NCBI RefSeq assembly: GCF_014646515.1
Contig: NZ_BMNK01000003.1
Coordinates: 701,456 to 765,455, forward strand
Length of the DNA: 64,000 nt
Direction: 5' to 3'
Source: Nonomuraea glycinis
Lineage (GTDB): Bacteria > Actinomycetota > Actinomycetes > Streptosporangiales > Streptosporangiaceae
The notes below the pieces were generated by a model. The model was not told the DNA's origin and ran no database searches. It worked only from the letters and a program-made list of their open reading frames with translations. Both the position numbers and the translations under genes were made by a program. Below are positions 18,077 through 26,596 of this stretch, piece by piece; positions within the stretch are counted from its first letter, which is position 1; the number at the start of each line of letters is the position of its first letter.

Positions 18077-18988
18077 GTGTCCACGAGTGCCACCATGAGA
18101 GCCGCGCGCATCCATGAGTACGGCGAGGCGAGCGTGATCCGCCATGACGACATCCCTGTGCCGTCACCGGGGCCGGGTGAGGTGCTCGTCCGAGTGATCG
18201 CGACCTCGTTCAACCCCTCGGAGGTCGGGCTGCGCGCCGGGTTGCTGCAGGGCCTGCTGGAGGTGACGCTGCCGTACACCCTGGGCTGGGACGTCTCGGG
18301 CACGGTCGCCGAGCTGGGCGCGGGGGTCACCGGCCTCGCCGTGGGAGACGGCGTCATCGGCCTGGTGGCCGGCAGCGCCGCCGAGTACGTGGTCGCGCCG
18401 GCGGCCGAGCTGGCCCGCGCGCCGCACAACATCCCGCCGGCCCATGCCGCCGCCATCCCGGTCGCCGGGCTCACGGCCTGGCAGGCGGTCTTCGACCACG
18501 CCCGGATCGGCGCCGGGCAGCGGGTGCTGATCAACGGCGCGGGTGGCGGCATCGGCCTGTTCGCCGTACAGCTCGCCAAGCACGCGGGCGCGACGGTGAT
18601 CGCCACGGCGAGCCCGCGCAGCACCGAGGCGGTCCGCCGGCTCGGTGCGGACGAGATCGTCGACTACACGACCACCCCGCTGCCGGGGGACATGGACGTG
18701 GTGCTCAACCTCGCCGCCGTCTCCCCGGAGGAGGCGGCGGCGCTGGCTCCCCTCGGCCGGGTGGTCGTCACCGTCGCCACGCCGATCGACGCGCCGAACG
18801 CGCACCACTTCGTCGGCACCAACGAGCCGGCCCAGCTCACCGCGATGGCCGAGCTGATCGACAAGGGCGAGCTCGTCGTCGAGATCGCCGAGACCCATCC
18901 CCTGACCCACCTGACGGAGATCCACCGCAGGGCCGAAGCCGGCCAGACCCGCGGCAAGATCATCCTTTTCCCCGAGGAGACCTCGTGA
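18077..18988 (+). CDS. Zinc-independent MDR-family NADP-dependent quinone oxidoreductase
   Basis: 303 residues from GTG at 18077, which follows AAAGGAGAG. MDR/zeta-crystallin-like fold: GroES-like N-terminus (MRAARIHEYGEASVI) and Rossmann motif VLINGAGGGIGLFAVQLAKHAGA (cofactor site). It lacks the structural-zinc Cys cluster of alcohol dehydrogenases, so it is the quinone-oxidoreductase type. The stop overlaps the next start (GTGA), coupling it to an FMN reductase. Both enzymes reduce quinones or electrophiles, suggesting detoxification under control of the divergent AraC regulator. Confidence 0.9.
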   Translation: MSTSATMRAARIHEYGEASVIRHDDIPVPSPGPGEVLVRVIATSFNPSEVGLRAGLLQGLLEVTLPYTLGWDVSGTVAELGAGVTGLAVGDGVIGLVAGSAAEYVVAPAAELARAPHNIPPAHAAAIPVAGLTAWQAVFDHARIGAGQRVLINGAGGGIGLFAVQLAKHAGATVIATASPRSTEAVRRLGADEIVDYTTTPLPGDMDVVLNLAAVSPEEAAALAPLGRVVVTVATPIDAPNAHHFVGTNEPAQLTAMAELIDKGELVVEIAETHPLTHLTEIHRRAEAGQTRGKIILFPEETS

Positions 18989-19542
18989 TCAAGATCGGCA
19001 TCATCATCGGCAGCACCCGTCCCGGCCGCAACGCCGAGACCGTCGCCCGCTGGGTGCACGACCTCGCCGTCAAGCGTGACGACGCCGCCTTCGAGCTGGT
19101 GGACCTGCGCGAGTTCGACCTCCCGCACCTGGACGAGGCGCTGCCGGCGGCGGCGGGGCGCTACGACCACGCGCACACCCGGGCCTGGTCCGACAGGATC
19201 GCCGCGTTCGACGGCTTCATCTTCGTGACGCCCGAATACAACCACTCGACCTCGGGCGCGCTGAAGAACGCGATCGACTTCCTGTTCGCCGAGTGGGCCG
19301 ACAAGTCGGCGGCGTTCGTCAGCTACGGCGTGGACGGGGGCGCGCGGGCGGCCGAGCACCTACGGCAGGTGCTCGGCCAGCTCAAGGTCGCGGACGTGCC
19401 CGCTCAGGTCACGCTCTCGCTGCACACCGACTTCGAGAACTTCAGCGTCTTCCAGCCGGGCCCGCACCAGGAGGAGAAGGTGACCGCCATGCTCGACCAA
19501 CTGCTCTCCTGGGCCTCGGCGCTGCGCCCGCTCAGGGTCTGA
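18985..19542 (+). CDS. NADPH-dependent FMN reductase (flavodoxin-like)
   Basis: 185 residues. Signature of the NADPH-dependent FMN/quinone reductase family: the phosphate-binding loop GSTRPGRNAETVARW near the start and TPEYNHSTSGALKNAIDF in the middle, the flavin isoalloxazine contact. It reduces quinones or azo compounds with FMN. GTG at 18985 overlaps the previous stop. The 3' end overlaps the convergent acetoacetyl-CoA synthetase gene by 11 bases. Confidence 0.93.
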   Translation: MIKIGIIIGSTRPGRNAETVARWVHDLAVKRDDAAFELVDLREFDLPHLDEALPAAAGRYDHAHTRAWSDRIAAFDGFIFVTPEYNHSTSGALKNAIDFLFAEWADKSAAFVSYGVDGGARAAEHLRQVLGQLKVADVPAQVTLSLHTDFENFSVFQPGPHQEEKVTAMLDQLLSWASALRPLRV

Positions 19543-21529
19543 AATGGCTCAGCACCTCGGGGTTGACCATGGCGTCGGGGTTGGCGGCCTGCTCGACCGG
19601 GGTGCCGAGCAGGATCCGCCGGATCGGCACCTCCAGCTTCTTGCCGGACAGCGTGCGCGGGATGCCCGGCACGACCCGGATCTCGTTCGGCACGTGCCGG
19701 GGGGACAGCTCCGTGCGCAGTGCCGAGCAGATCGCCCGCTCCAGCCGCTCGTCCAGGGCGGCCCCCTCGCCGAGGGTCACGAAGAGCAGCAGCTGCCCGT
19801 CCTGACCTAGCTGGCCGGTGTCGATCACCAGGCTGTCGGCGACCTCCTCGAAGCGCTCGACCACCCGGTAGAACTCGCTGGTGCCCATCCGGACCCCGCC
19901 CCGGTTGAGCGTGGAGTCGGAGCGGCCGTAGATGACGCAGCTGCCGTCGTCGTTCAGCTTGATCCAGTCGCCGTGCCGCCACACGCCGGGATAGACGTCG
20001 AAGTAGCTGTCGCGGTAGCGCTCGCCGTCGGGGTCGTTCCAGAACATCACCGGCATCGACGGCATCGGCTGGGTCAGCACCAGCTCCCCGACCTCGCCGA
20101 CGACCGGCTCGCCGGTGGGGTCGAACGACTCCACCTTCGCCCCCAGCGATCGGCACGGGATGATCCCGGCCCGGATCGGGTGCAGCACGGTGGCGCCGAC
20201 GAACCCGGTGCACACGTCGGTGCCGCCGGAGAACGACCCGAGCGGGATCCCCGGCAGCCGCTCGGCCGCCCAGGCGAACCCCTCCGGCGGCAGCGGCGAG
20301 CCGGTCGAGCCGACCCCCCGCAGGCTGTCCAGCCCTTCCGGGACGACCCCCGCCTTCATCGACGCCATGATGTACGGCGCGCCGACGCCGAAATAGGTCA
20401 CCTTCTCCGACGCCGCGATCCGCCACAGGGCGGCGGCCGAGGGGAAGGCGGCCGAGCCGTCGTACAGCACCGGCGTGGCCCCGACCAGCAGGGCGCCGAT
20501 GAGGTAGTTCCACATCATCCAGCCCGTGGTGGTGTACCAGAAGAACACGTCCCCCTCCCCCAGGTCCTGGTGGAAGGAGAGCGACTTGAGGTGTTCGAGC
20601 ACCACCCCGCCGTGACCGTGCACGATGGGCTTGGGCAGCCCGGTCGTACCGCTCGAATAGAGGATCCACAGCGGGTGGTCGAACGGCACCCGCTCGAACT
20701 CCAGCGGCGCGCTCTGCGCGCGCAGCCCCTCCCAGCCGATCACCTCGCCGTGCGGCAGCTCCCGGGTGTCGGCGGGGGCGGGCTCGGCCCGCTGCGGCGC
20801 CCGCCCGTCCTCCACCGCGCTCAGGTACGGGATCCACACGGTGGCGCGGAGGGTGGGCAGGCCGGCGGCGATCTCGTTGACCGCGGCCGAGCGGTCGTAG
20901 CTCTTGCCGTTGTAGTGGTAGCCGTCGACCGCGATCAGCACCTTGGGCTCGATCTGCTTGAACCGGTCGATGATGCTCGGCACGCCGAAGTCGGGCGAAC
21001 CCGCCGACCAGATGGCGCCCAGCGAGGCGGTGGCCAGGAAGGCGATCAGGGCCTGCGGAATGTTCGGCAGGTAGCCGGCGACCCGGTCGCCGCGCTCGAC
21101 GCCGAGCCGGACCAGGCCCGCCCGGACGCGGGCGACGTCCTCGCGGAGCTCGGCCCAGGTCAGCTCCTGGCGGGCGCCGTCTTCGGAGACGAAGACCGCC
21201 GCGACGCCCTCGGTGCGGCGCAGCGCATTCTCCGCGTAGTTGATGGTGCTGCCGGCGAACCACTCGGCCTGCGGCATCGTCCCGGTGATCACGGGCCCGT
21301 CGGCCCGCTCCCCGAGCACGTCGAAGTATTCCCAGATCGTGGTCCAGAACTCCGCCGGACGGTCGACGGACCACTGCCACACCTCCTCGTAACCCGCCCC
21401 GGCTCGCCCGATCCAGTCCAGATAGCGAGTCAGCCTGGCGCGAGCGACGATCTCATCAGTGGGTTCCCAGAGAAGTGCACCTTCAGCAACCATGTGCCCC
21501 ATCCTGTCGGCCTGGTGGGAGGAAGTCAT
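19532..21529 (-). CDS. Acetoacetate-CoA ligase
   Basis: AMP-forming ligase activating acetoacetate to acetoacetyl-CoA (ketone-body or PHB-derived carbon use). 665 residues match the family length. Motifs: P-loop YSSGTTGLPKPIVHGHGG, the aromatic WYTTTGWMMWN that distinguishes acetoacetyl-CoA synthetases from acetyl-CoA synthetase, GDWIKLNDDGSCVIYGRSD, and the adenylation Lys in SGKKLEVPIRR. Starts at 21529, with ATG at 21493 (MVAEGALLWEP) as an alternative. It lies 22 bases after the beta-lactamase-fold gene and may be read through from it, though the functions are unrelated. Confidence 0.92.
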   Translation of the reverse strand: MTSSHQADRMGHMVAEGALLWEPTDEIVARARLTRYLDWIGRAGAGYEEVWQWSVDRPAEFWTTIWEYFDVLGERADGPVITGTMPQAEWFAGSTINYAENALRRTEGVAAVFVSEDGARQELTWAELREDVARVRAGLVRLGVERGDRVAGYLPNIPQALIAFLATASLGAIWSAGSPDFGVPSIIDRFKQIEPKVLIAVDGYHYNGKSYDRSAAVNEIAAGLPTLRATVWIPYLSAVEDGRAPQRAEPAPADTRELPHGEVIGWEGLRAQSAPLEFERVPFDHPLWILYSSGTTGLPKPIVHGHGGVVLEHLKSLSFHQDLGEGDVFFWYTTTGWMMWNYLIGALLVGATPVLYDGSAAFPSAAALWRIAASEKVTYFGVGAPYIMASMKAGVVPEGLDSLRGVGSTGSPLPPEGFAWAAERLPGIPLGSFSGGTDVCTGFVGATVLHPIRAGIIPCRSLGAKVESFDPTGEPVVGEVGELVLTQPMPSMPVMFWNDPDGERYRDSYFDVYPGVWRHGDWIKLNDDGSCVIYGRSDSTLNRGGVRMGTSEFYRVVERFEEVADSLVIDTGQLGQDGQLLLFVTLGEGAALDERLERAICSALRTELSPRHVPNEIRVVPGIPRTLSGKKLEVPIRRILLGTPVEQAANPDAMVNPEVLSHFRP

Positions 21530-21551
21530 ACCCGTCTACCCACATAACTCG

Positions 21552-22484
21552 TTATCTGCGTAGGTGGTCCACCGCCATACGCGCGGCCGTGCCGATCACC
21601 GCGTCGGCGCGCGGCTGGTTGAGCGCGCTGCTGAACGAGCGGGTGGACACCGCCACGGCGTAGCGGCCCCCGTCGGGATACTCCACCACGCCCGCCTCGC
21701 TGCGCAGGGTCGGCAGCGTCCCGGTCTTGCCGCTGACCCCGACGTCGTCGTACGGGAAGCCGGAGGCCAGCCGGTGCGGCCAGACCTGCAGGTTGAGCAC
21801 GCCGCGCATCCACGCGCAGGACTCGGCCGAGGCGGCCTCGTCCCGCCAGATCAGGCCGAGCAGGCCGGCCAGCTCGCGGGGGGTGCTGCGGTTGGTGCGC
21901 GCCGGGTCGAGCACCCGCAGCCGCGCCAGGTCCTCCGAGTCGAGGAACGGCCAGCCGTGCCCGGCGTCCTCGGCCATGCTCGCGTTGGTCTCCCGGCAGC
22001 TGTGCACCACCCGGGTGCCCGCCAGCCCGAAGCCGTCCAGCATGGCGTTGATCGCGTCGCGGCCGATCCTGGCGAGCAGCGTGTCGGCCGAGGTGTTGTC
22101 GCTCACCGCGATCATCAGGTAGGCCAGGTCGCGCAGCGAGATCGTGACGTCGTCGAGCATCGAGGAGATCCCCGTCGGCCCACTGACCCGCTCGGCCGCG
22201 GTCACCGTCACCCGGATGCGCGGGTCAAGCAGCCCGGCGTCGGCCTGCCTGCAGAACTCCACCAGCAGCGGCACCTTGAACATCGACGCCGTCGGCATCG
22301 GCTCGTCGGCGCCGTACGCCACCTCCCGGCCGGTGTCGATGTCGGCCGCGAACAGCCGTCCGCGCACCCCGGCCGCCCGGAACAACGCCTCCAGCTCCGG
22401 CACTCCCACACGTGGAGCCTCCACACCGGGAGCCGCCAGATCCGGGACCTTCGGGTCTGGGATCTTCGGATCTGGGCCGCTCAT
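21552..22484 (-). CDS. Serine beta-lactamase-fold hydrolase (class A-like), no signal peptide
   Basis: 310 residues. It shows the three penicillin-recognising motifs: Ser67-x-x-Lys70 (TASMFKVP), SDN at about 128-130 (IAVSDNTSADTL) and KTG at about 253-255 (VSGKTGTLP). I cannot find the class A omega-loop ExxLN glutamate in the 160-200 region, and the N-terminus (MSGPDPKIPDPK, Pro-rich) is not a signal peptide. It may be an atypical lactamase, an esterase or a DD-peptidase relative. ATG at 22484 overlaps the LysR stop (ATGA), so the two are co-translated; the PBP gene beyond LysR supports a beta-lactam theme. Confidence 0.88.
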   Translation of the reverse strand: MSGPDPKIPDPKVPDLAAPGVEAPRVGVPELEALFRAAGVRGRLFAADIDTGREVAYGADEPMPTASMFKVPLLVEFCRQADAGLLDPRIRVTVTAAERVSGPTGISSMLDDVTISLRDLAYLMIAVSDNTSADTLLARIGRDAINAMLDGFGLAGTRVVHSCRETNASMAEDAGHGWPFLDSEDLARLRVLDPARTNRSTPRELAGLLGLIWRDEAASAESCAWMRGVLNLQVWPHRLASGFPYDDVGVSGKTGTLPTLRSEAGVVEYPDGGRYAVAVSTRSFSSALNQPRADAVIGTAARMAVDHLRR

Positions 22485-23398
22485 GCCAGCATCCCCGGCC
22501 TCCGGCTCACTCGCCGCACCGGGGCGGCTCCCTCGTCCATCATCCCGGCGCGCTCCTTCAATGTCTGTACGGCCACCGCGGAAAACCCGGTCACCGCCGC
22601 CGTGGCCGTCCGCCAGGCGGTGGAGACCCGGCAGACGAGCGGCGAGCCTAGCAGCGGCCGCCAGGCCAGCCCCGGCTGCTCCACCCTGGGCCCGAACGCC
22701 ACCGCGACCCCCGCCAGCACCAGACCCAGCCCGGCCCCCTCGTGCACCTGGGCGGGCACGTAACCGTGGCGGCGGCACTCGGCCAGGACCTCCGCGTGCA
22801 TGCCCGGCTCCCCCTCCCGGGGCGGCATCAGCAACTCCCGCCCCGCCAGGTCGGCCAGGTGCACCTCGCCGCTGCCCGCCAGCGGGTCGCCGGAGGCCAG
22901 CAGCACACCCTGGGGCTGCACCAGCACCTGGCCGAAGCGCAGGCCGGGCGCGCTGACGGGATGGCGCACCACCCCGACGTCGATCAGTCCCTCGGCCAGC
23001 GCGCCCACCTGGTCGGCCGTCCAGATCTCGGCCGGGGCGAGCCGTACCTCCGGGTCGCTCGCGCGAAAGCCCTCGACCAGCCCGGCGATTACGGCGGCGG
23101 CCAGGTCGGGCGGGACCCCGATCTTCAGGACGGCCCCCTCGCCATGGCGGACCAGCTCGTGCAGGCGGTCCACCCGGGCCACGATCTCCCGGGCCTCACC
23201 GAGCAGGAGCCGGCCCGCCTCGGTGAGCCTGACCTGGCGGGACGAGCGGTCGAACAGCCGCACGCCGAGCTCCTCCTCCAACCGCTTGATGCGCTGGCTG
23301 AGCGGCGGCTGGGCCATGCCGAGCCGGATCGCGGCGTTGCCGAAGTGCAGTTCTTCCGCGACCACGGTGAAGTAGCGAAGGTGCCGAACCAGGTCCAC
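22481..23398 (-). CDS. LysR-family transcriptional regulator
   Basis: About 305 residues from GTG at 23398 (TTG at 23407 is also possible). The N-terminal winged helix-turn-helix reads LRYFTVVAEELHFGNAAIRLGMAQPPLSQ then RIKRLEEELGVRLFDRSSR. The effector domain is a periplasmic-binding-protein-like fold with LKIGVPPDLAAAV. It sits directly upstream of the lactamase-fold gene (4-base overlap) and divergent from the PBP gene with a LysR box between, so autoregulation plus control of the PBP is the simplest reading. By analogy with AmpR it might sense a cell-wall fragment, which is inference. Confidence 0.93.
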   Translation of the reverse strand: MDLVRHLRYFTVVAEELHFGNAAIRLGMAQPPLSQRIKRLEEELGVRLFDRSSRQVRLTEAGRLLLGEAREIVARVDRLHELVRHGEGAVLKIGVPPDLAAAVIAGLVEGFRASDPEVRLAPAEIWTADQVGALAEGLIDVGVVRHPVSAPGLRFGQVLVQPQGVLLASGDPLAGSGEVHLADLAGRELLMPPREGEPGMHAEVLAECRRHGYVPAQVHEGAGLGLVLAGVAVAFGPRVEQPGLAWRPLLGSPLVCRVSTAWRTATAAVTGFSAVAVQTLKERAGMMDEGAAPVRRVSRRPGMLA

Positions 23399-23421
23399 AA
23401 CCAGCAACCATAGCCGTATTC

Positions 23422-23448
23422 ATATTGATGTGTGCCTTATATCAGTAT
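23422..23448. promoter_or_regulatory. LysR-type binding box (T-N11-A dyad)
   Basis: ATATTGAT (23422-23429) and ATCAGTAT (23441-23448) form an inverted repeat with one mismatch, separated by exactly 11 bases, giving the classical T-N11-A. It sits in an AT-rich island within the divergent gap between the LysR and PBP genes. Confidence 0.75.
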
Positions 23449-23485
23449 TGGACATCGTCGGTCCGGCTCTGCTGTCCTCTGACGC

Positions 23486-25093
23486 ATGGCATCACAAACG
23501 GGGGCAATGTACGCGCATCTCCAGCCGGAACGACCTCCCCGGCGCAAACGGCCCAAGTGGCCGTGGATCTGTGCCGCGCTGCTGGTGCCGACGGTCGCCG
23601 CCGCCGGTTTCCTCTGGCTGCGGACGGCCGGCTCCCCCGAGAGCGTCGCCGACACGTACCTGCGAGCGTGGGCCGACGAGGACTACAACGCGATGCGGGA
23701 GCTGGTCGCCGAGCCGCCCCTCGACTTCGAGCGCACCCACCGGCTCTTCCTCAAGAACCTCAAGGCCGAGCGCGCCTCCTTCACCCGGCACGTGCCGAAC
23801 GGCGTCTTCGCCTCCACCGGCGCGGACACCGGCGAGGTCACCTTCAAGGCCGTGCTCAGCGGGGCGATCGACTGGACCTACGGCGGGCGGCTCAGGTTCG
23901 TCGAGCGGGACCGTACCTGGAAGATCGCCTGGACCCCGGCCGCCGTCCACCCCGACCTCACCAAGAGCCGGACGATCCGGCTGATCCAGGACAAGGGCCC
24001 GGCGACTCCGGTGCTGGCCGCCGACGGCAGCCGGATCGACACCCCGGACGCCCCCGGCTCGGTGCAGCAGCTCGTCGAGGGGATGAAGCAGACCTACCCG
24101 GACCGGTTCGGCGCGTACGCCCGCGCCCGGATCGACCTGGTCGAGGGCGGCGACACCGTCAAGACCCTGCACAAGACGCCGGACAAGGAGCCGCTGCGCA
24201 CCACGATCGACCTCAAGGTGCACCGGGCCGGGGCCGCCGCCGTCACCGACATGACCAAGCCCACCTCGCTGGTCGCGGTCCGGCCCTCGACCGGCGAGAT
24301 CCTGGCCGTGGTGAACAACCCGGGCGGGTTCAACCGCGCCCTGCTCGGCAAGTATCCGCCCGGCTCGACGTTCAAGGTGGTCACCGCCTCCGCGCTGGTC
24401 GCCGAGGGGCTGCGGCCGGACGAGCGGGTCGCCTGCCCCGCCGAGCAGAACATCGGCGGCTTCCCGTTCCACAACGCCGGCTTCAAGGACTACGGCACGC
24501 TGCCGTTCCGGGACGCCTTCGCGCACTCGTGCAACACCACCTTCGGCGCGATGGGCGTGTCCGACCTGGGCAAGGAGCGGCTGGCGAAGGTGGCCGAGAG
24601 CTTCGGCTTCGGCGCCGTGATCGCGCCGGGAGTGCCCGCCGTACGGGCCGAGTTCCCGGCTCCGAAGGACGACACCGACCTCGCCTCGGCCGCCATCGGG
24701 CAGGGCCGGGTGCTGGCCAGCCCGCTCAACATGGCCTCGGTCGCCGCCGCCATCGCCGACGGCGCCTGGCGCCCGCCCAGGATCGTCCCCAAGGACATCG
24801 TCCCCGACCACACGCTACGACCACGCCCCCTGGAGAAGGCAGTGGTCACCGCCCTGCGCGACCTCATGCCCGCCGTCATCACCGACGGCACCGCCCACGC
24901 GGTCCACTTCCCCACCGGCACGGCCGGCAAGACCGGCACAGCGGAGTACGGGTCCGGCAAGGAACCGCCCGCCCACTCCTGGTTCATCGGCTACCGAAAG
25001 GACGTGGCCTTCGCAGTGGTCGTGGAGGGCGGCGGCGCAGGCTCCGCCGTCGCCGCCCCGATCGCCGCCCGCTTCCTCACCGAACTGCCCTGA
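23486..25093 (+). CDS. MecA-like class B penicillin-binding protein (transpeptidase)
   Basis: 535 residues (M8 at 23507 is an alternative start). A Lys/Arg-rich cytosolic tail and one membrane anchor (about 27-46) are followed by an NTF2-like N-terminal transpeptidase domain (SVADTYLRAWADEDYNAM..., as in PBP2a/MecA) and a DD-transpeptidase domain: STFK with Ser294/Lys297, SCN with Ser348/Asn350, and KTGT from Lys482. All catalytic residues are intact. It cross-links peptidoglycan outside the membrane. The gene is divergent from a LysR/lactamase-fold pair with a LysR box in the gap, which suggests inducible expression. It may be a low-affinity PBP conferring beta-lactam tolerance; that is not shown by sequence. 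Confidence 0.92.
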   Translation: MASQTGAMYAHLQPERPPRRKRPKWPWICAALLVPTVAAAGFLWLRTAGSPESVADTYLRAWADEDYNAMRELVAEPPLDFERTHRLFLKNLKAERASFTRHVPNGVFASTGADTGEVTFKAVLSGAIDWTYGGRLRFVERDRTWKIAWTPAAVHPDLTKSRTIRLIQDKGPATPVLAADGSRIDTPDAPGSVQQLVEGMKQTYPDRFGAYARARIDLVEGGDTVKTLHKTPDKEPLRTTIDLKVHRAGAAAVTDMTKPTSLVAVRPSTGEILAVVNNPGGFNRALLGKYPPGSTFKVVTASALVAEGLRPDERVACPAEQNIGGFPFHNAGFKDYGTLPFRDAFAHSCNTTFGAMGVSDLGKERLAKVAESFGFGAVIAPGVPAVRAEFPAPKDDTDLASAAIGQGRVLASPLNMASVAAAIADGAWRPPRIVPKDIVPDHTLRPRPLEKAVVTALRDLMPAVITDGTAHAVHFPTGTAGKTGTAEYGSGKEPPAHSWFIGYRKDVAFAVVVEGGGAGSAVAAPIAARFLTELP

Positions 25094-25112
25094 CTCCTGC
25101 TCATCCGGCCGT

Positions 25113-25559
25113 TCATCCGGCCGTGAGAAGAGCCCAAACGACCTGCTCGTTCTGGACGTTGTAGTAGTGGCCCCATGCGCCGCCGGTGATCGCGTGCACC
25201 ACCTGCAGCCCTCGGCCGCACTCGATCATCGCGTCCTCATCGTCAGGACCGGGGTCGTTCACGGGCCGGCGCAGGTGCGGGAAGGTGCAGGCGTGTCCGG
25301 GGTCGATCACGACCAGGCGCAGAAAGCTCGGCTCACGCTCCAGCCTCATCCGCACCCACCGCGTCGCGGGCATGGTCCCGAGTCCGTACCTGACGGCGTT
25401 GGTGATCAGCTCTGTGGCGAGCAACTGAAGGTCGTACGCCCGAGGATGGTCCGCCCCCGTCCATGACGTGATGGCCTCCCGAGCCCTGGCCGGGACAGCA
25501 TGAGAATCCAGCTCGGCCACGGTGAAGGTGTGGTGGTGGGACTGGAGCGCCACTTGCAT
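25113..25559 (-). CDS. Anti-sigma-regulatory-factor-like ATP-binding protein (HATPase)
   Basis: 148 residues from ATG at 25559. GHKL/HATPase_c_2 fold of the RsbW/SpoIIAB type: N-box LLATELITNAVRYG, Asp-Pro-Gly motif VIDPGHA, and G-box ECGRGLQVVHAITGGAWG. In actinomycetes many such stand-alone kinases accompany XRE/DUF397 pairs, as here (divergent). It may phosphorylate an anti-anti-sigma factor; none is adjacent, so the partner is unknown. Confidence 0.88.
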   Translation of the reverse strand: MQVALQSHHHTFTVAELDSHAVPARAREAITSWTGADHPRAYDLQLLATELITNAVRYGLGTMPATRWVRMRLEREPSFLRLVVIDPGHACTFPHLRRPVNDPGPDDEDAMIECGRGLQVVHAITGGAWGHYYNVQNEQVVWALLTAG

Positions 25560-25614
25560 GACTTTCACCCGACTTTCTCCGTTTCGTTCTTGCTTCCGTT
25601 TCCGTCCATGTTGT

Positions 25615-25639
25615 TTCACCGCAAAAGAGAGTCGGTGAA
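25615..25639. promoter_or_regulatory. Inverted repeat TTCACCG-N11-CGGTGAA (candidate operator 1)
   Basis: Perfect 7-base arms, 25615-25621 and 25633-25639, in the divergent region between the HATPase and XRE genes. It shares the TCACCG half-site with the palindrome at 25724 and lies about 55 bases upstream of the HATPase start. Confidence 0.55.
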
Positions 25640-25670
25640 TCACTCGCTAGAATGGCACCGGACAAGTATT

Positions 25671-25700
25671 TTGCTAAGTGGCCGACCAGGTCTGTAGTAA
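25671..25700 (+). promoter_or_regulatory. Candidate promoter of the XRE-DUF397 operon
   Basis: TTGCTA (25671-25676) and TAGTAA (25695-25700), 18 bases apart, in a locally AT-rich stretch about 55 bases before the XRE start. A start point near 25707 would place the palindrome at 25724 in the early transcript. Confidence 0.45.
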
Positions 25701-25723
25701 CACAGTGCCTGGGCCACCGAGTT

Positions 25724-25735
25724 TCACCGCGGTGA
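25724..25735. promoter_or_regulatory. Perfect palindrome TCACCGCGGTGA (candidate operator 2)
   Basis: A 12-base perfect palindrome 21 bases upstream of the XRE start codon, using the same TCACCG/CGGTGA half-site as the repeat at 25615-25639. Its position downstream of the candidate promoter fits autorepression by the XRE protein. Confidence 0.6.
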
Positions 25736-25756
25736 CACGAACGGAGAGGGCGGACC

Positions 25757-26596
25757 ATGGGAATCGAGCGGATAATAGATCCCGAAACCAGTCCAGAAGC
25801 CCGATTCGGATATGAATTGCGGGAACGCCGCAAAAAAGCAGGAATGACGCTGGCCCAGCTGGGCGCGCGGGTCGCTCTGACGGGCCAGCAGATCGGCAAT
25901 GTCGAGCGGGGCGATCGGCGCATGGACGAAGACAGGGCACGCCGCTGCGAGGAAGCCCTGGGCCTCACGCTGAACGACCTCGCCCAGCACCTCCCCCGAA
26001 GGTGCCGCAAGAGCTTGACGTTCCGGAACTTCCTACCGTGGCTGGAGAGGGAGAAGCGCGCTACAGAAATATGCGCTTATGAAGGACTAGTCATCCCTGG
26101 CCTGCTTCAAACTCGGGAGTACGCGGAAGCCATCTGCCGAGGCGTGCCGGGGGCGACCCCTGAGCAGGCGCAAGAAACCGTGGAGGCGCGGATGCAGCGA
26201 CAAGCAGTCTTGCATCAGGGCAAACCTCCATACCTGTACGCCGTCATCGATCAGGGTGTACTGCTACGTCCGGTAGGGAGTGAGGAGATCACTCGAAATC
26301 AGCTTCAGCACCTCCTGACTATGGGTAGAAGTCCTAATATAGTGATTCAAATCGTCCCCCTACGCGCCATGTCTACGAGTGGGCTGGTGGCCGGATTCGT
26401 GATCGCCCGGACCGCCGCAGACGGAGACGGGGCCGCCTATTTCGACTCCCCCGACGGGGGCCGCATGGTGGACCGGCTTGAGTCCGTGGAGAAGCTGAAA
26501 TTCTGGTTTCAGACGATCAGGGCGGACGCACTCCCCCGGGCAGACTCGTTGGCGCTGATCGAAGAGAGGTTGGAACAACCATGGACCTGGAACTGA
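25757..26596 (+). CDS. XRE-family regulator with DUF5753 domain
   Basis: 279 residues from ATG at 25757 (GAGAGGGCGG upstream). Helix-turn-helix at about 17-75 (LRERRKKAGMTLAQLGARV, LTGQQIGNVERGDRRM), then the DUF5753 region with YEGLVIPGLLQTREYAEAI, the hallmark of this large actinomycete family (for example Streptomyces BldD-unrelated XRE/DUF5753 proteins that pair with DUF397). The C-terminal half probably senses a small molecule or the DUF397 partner. The gene overlaps DUF397 by 16 bases. Two palindromic sites upstream suggest self-control. Confidence 0.93.
   Translation: MGIERIIDPETSPEARFGYELRERRKKAGMTLAQLGARVALTGQQIGNVERGDRRMDEDRARRCEEALGLTLNDLAQHLPRRCRKSLTFRNFLPWLEREKRATEICAYEGLVIPGLLQTREYAEAICRGVPGATPEQAQETVEARMQRQAVLHQGKPPYLYAVIDQGVLLRPVGSEEITRNQLQHLLTMGRSPNIVIQIVPLRAMSTSGLVAGFVIARTAADGDGAAYFDSPDGGRMVDRLESVEKLKFWFQTIRADALPRADSLALIEERLEQPWTWN

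Noticed and set aside
19404..21380. Second minus-strand frame over the acetoacetyl-CoA synthetase gene
   Set aside because: Arg/Gly-rich out-of-frame translation; the other frame carries all the ligase motifs.
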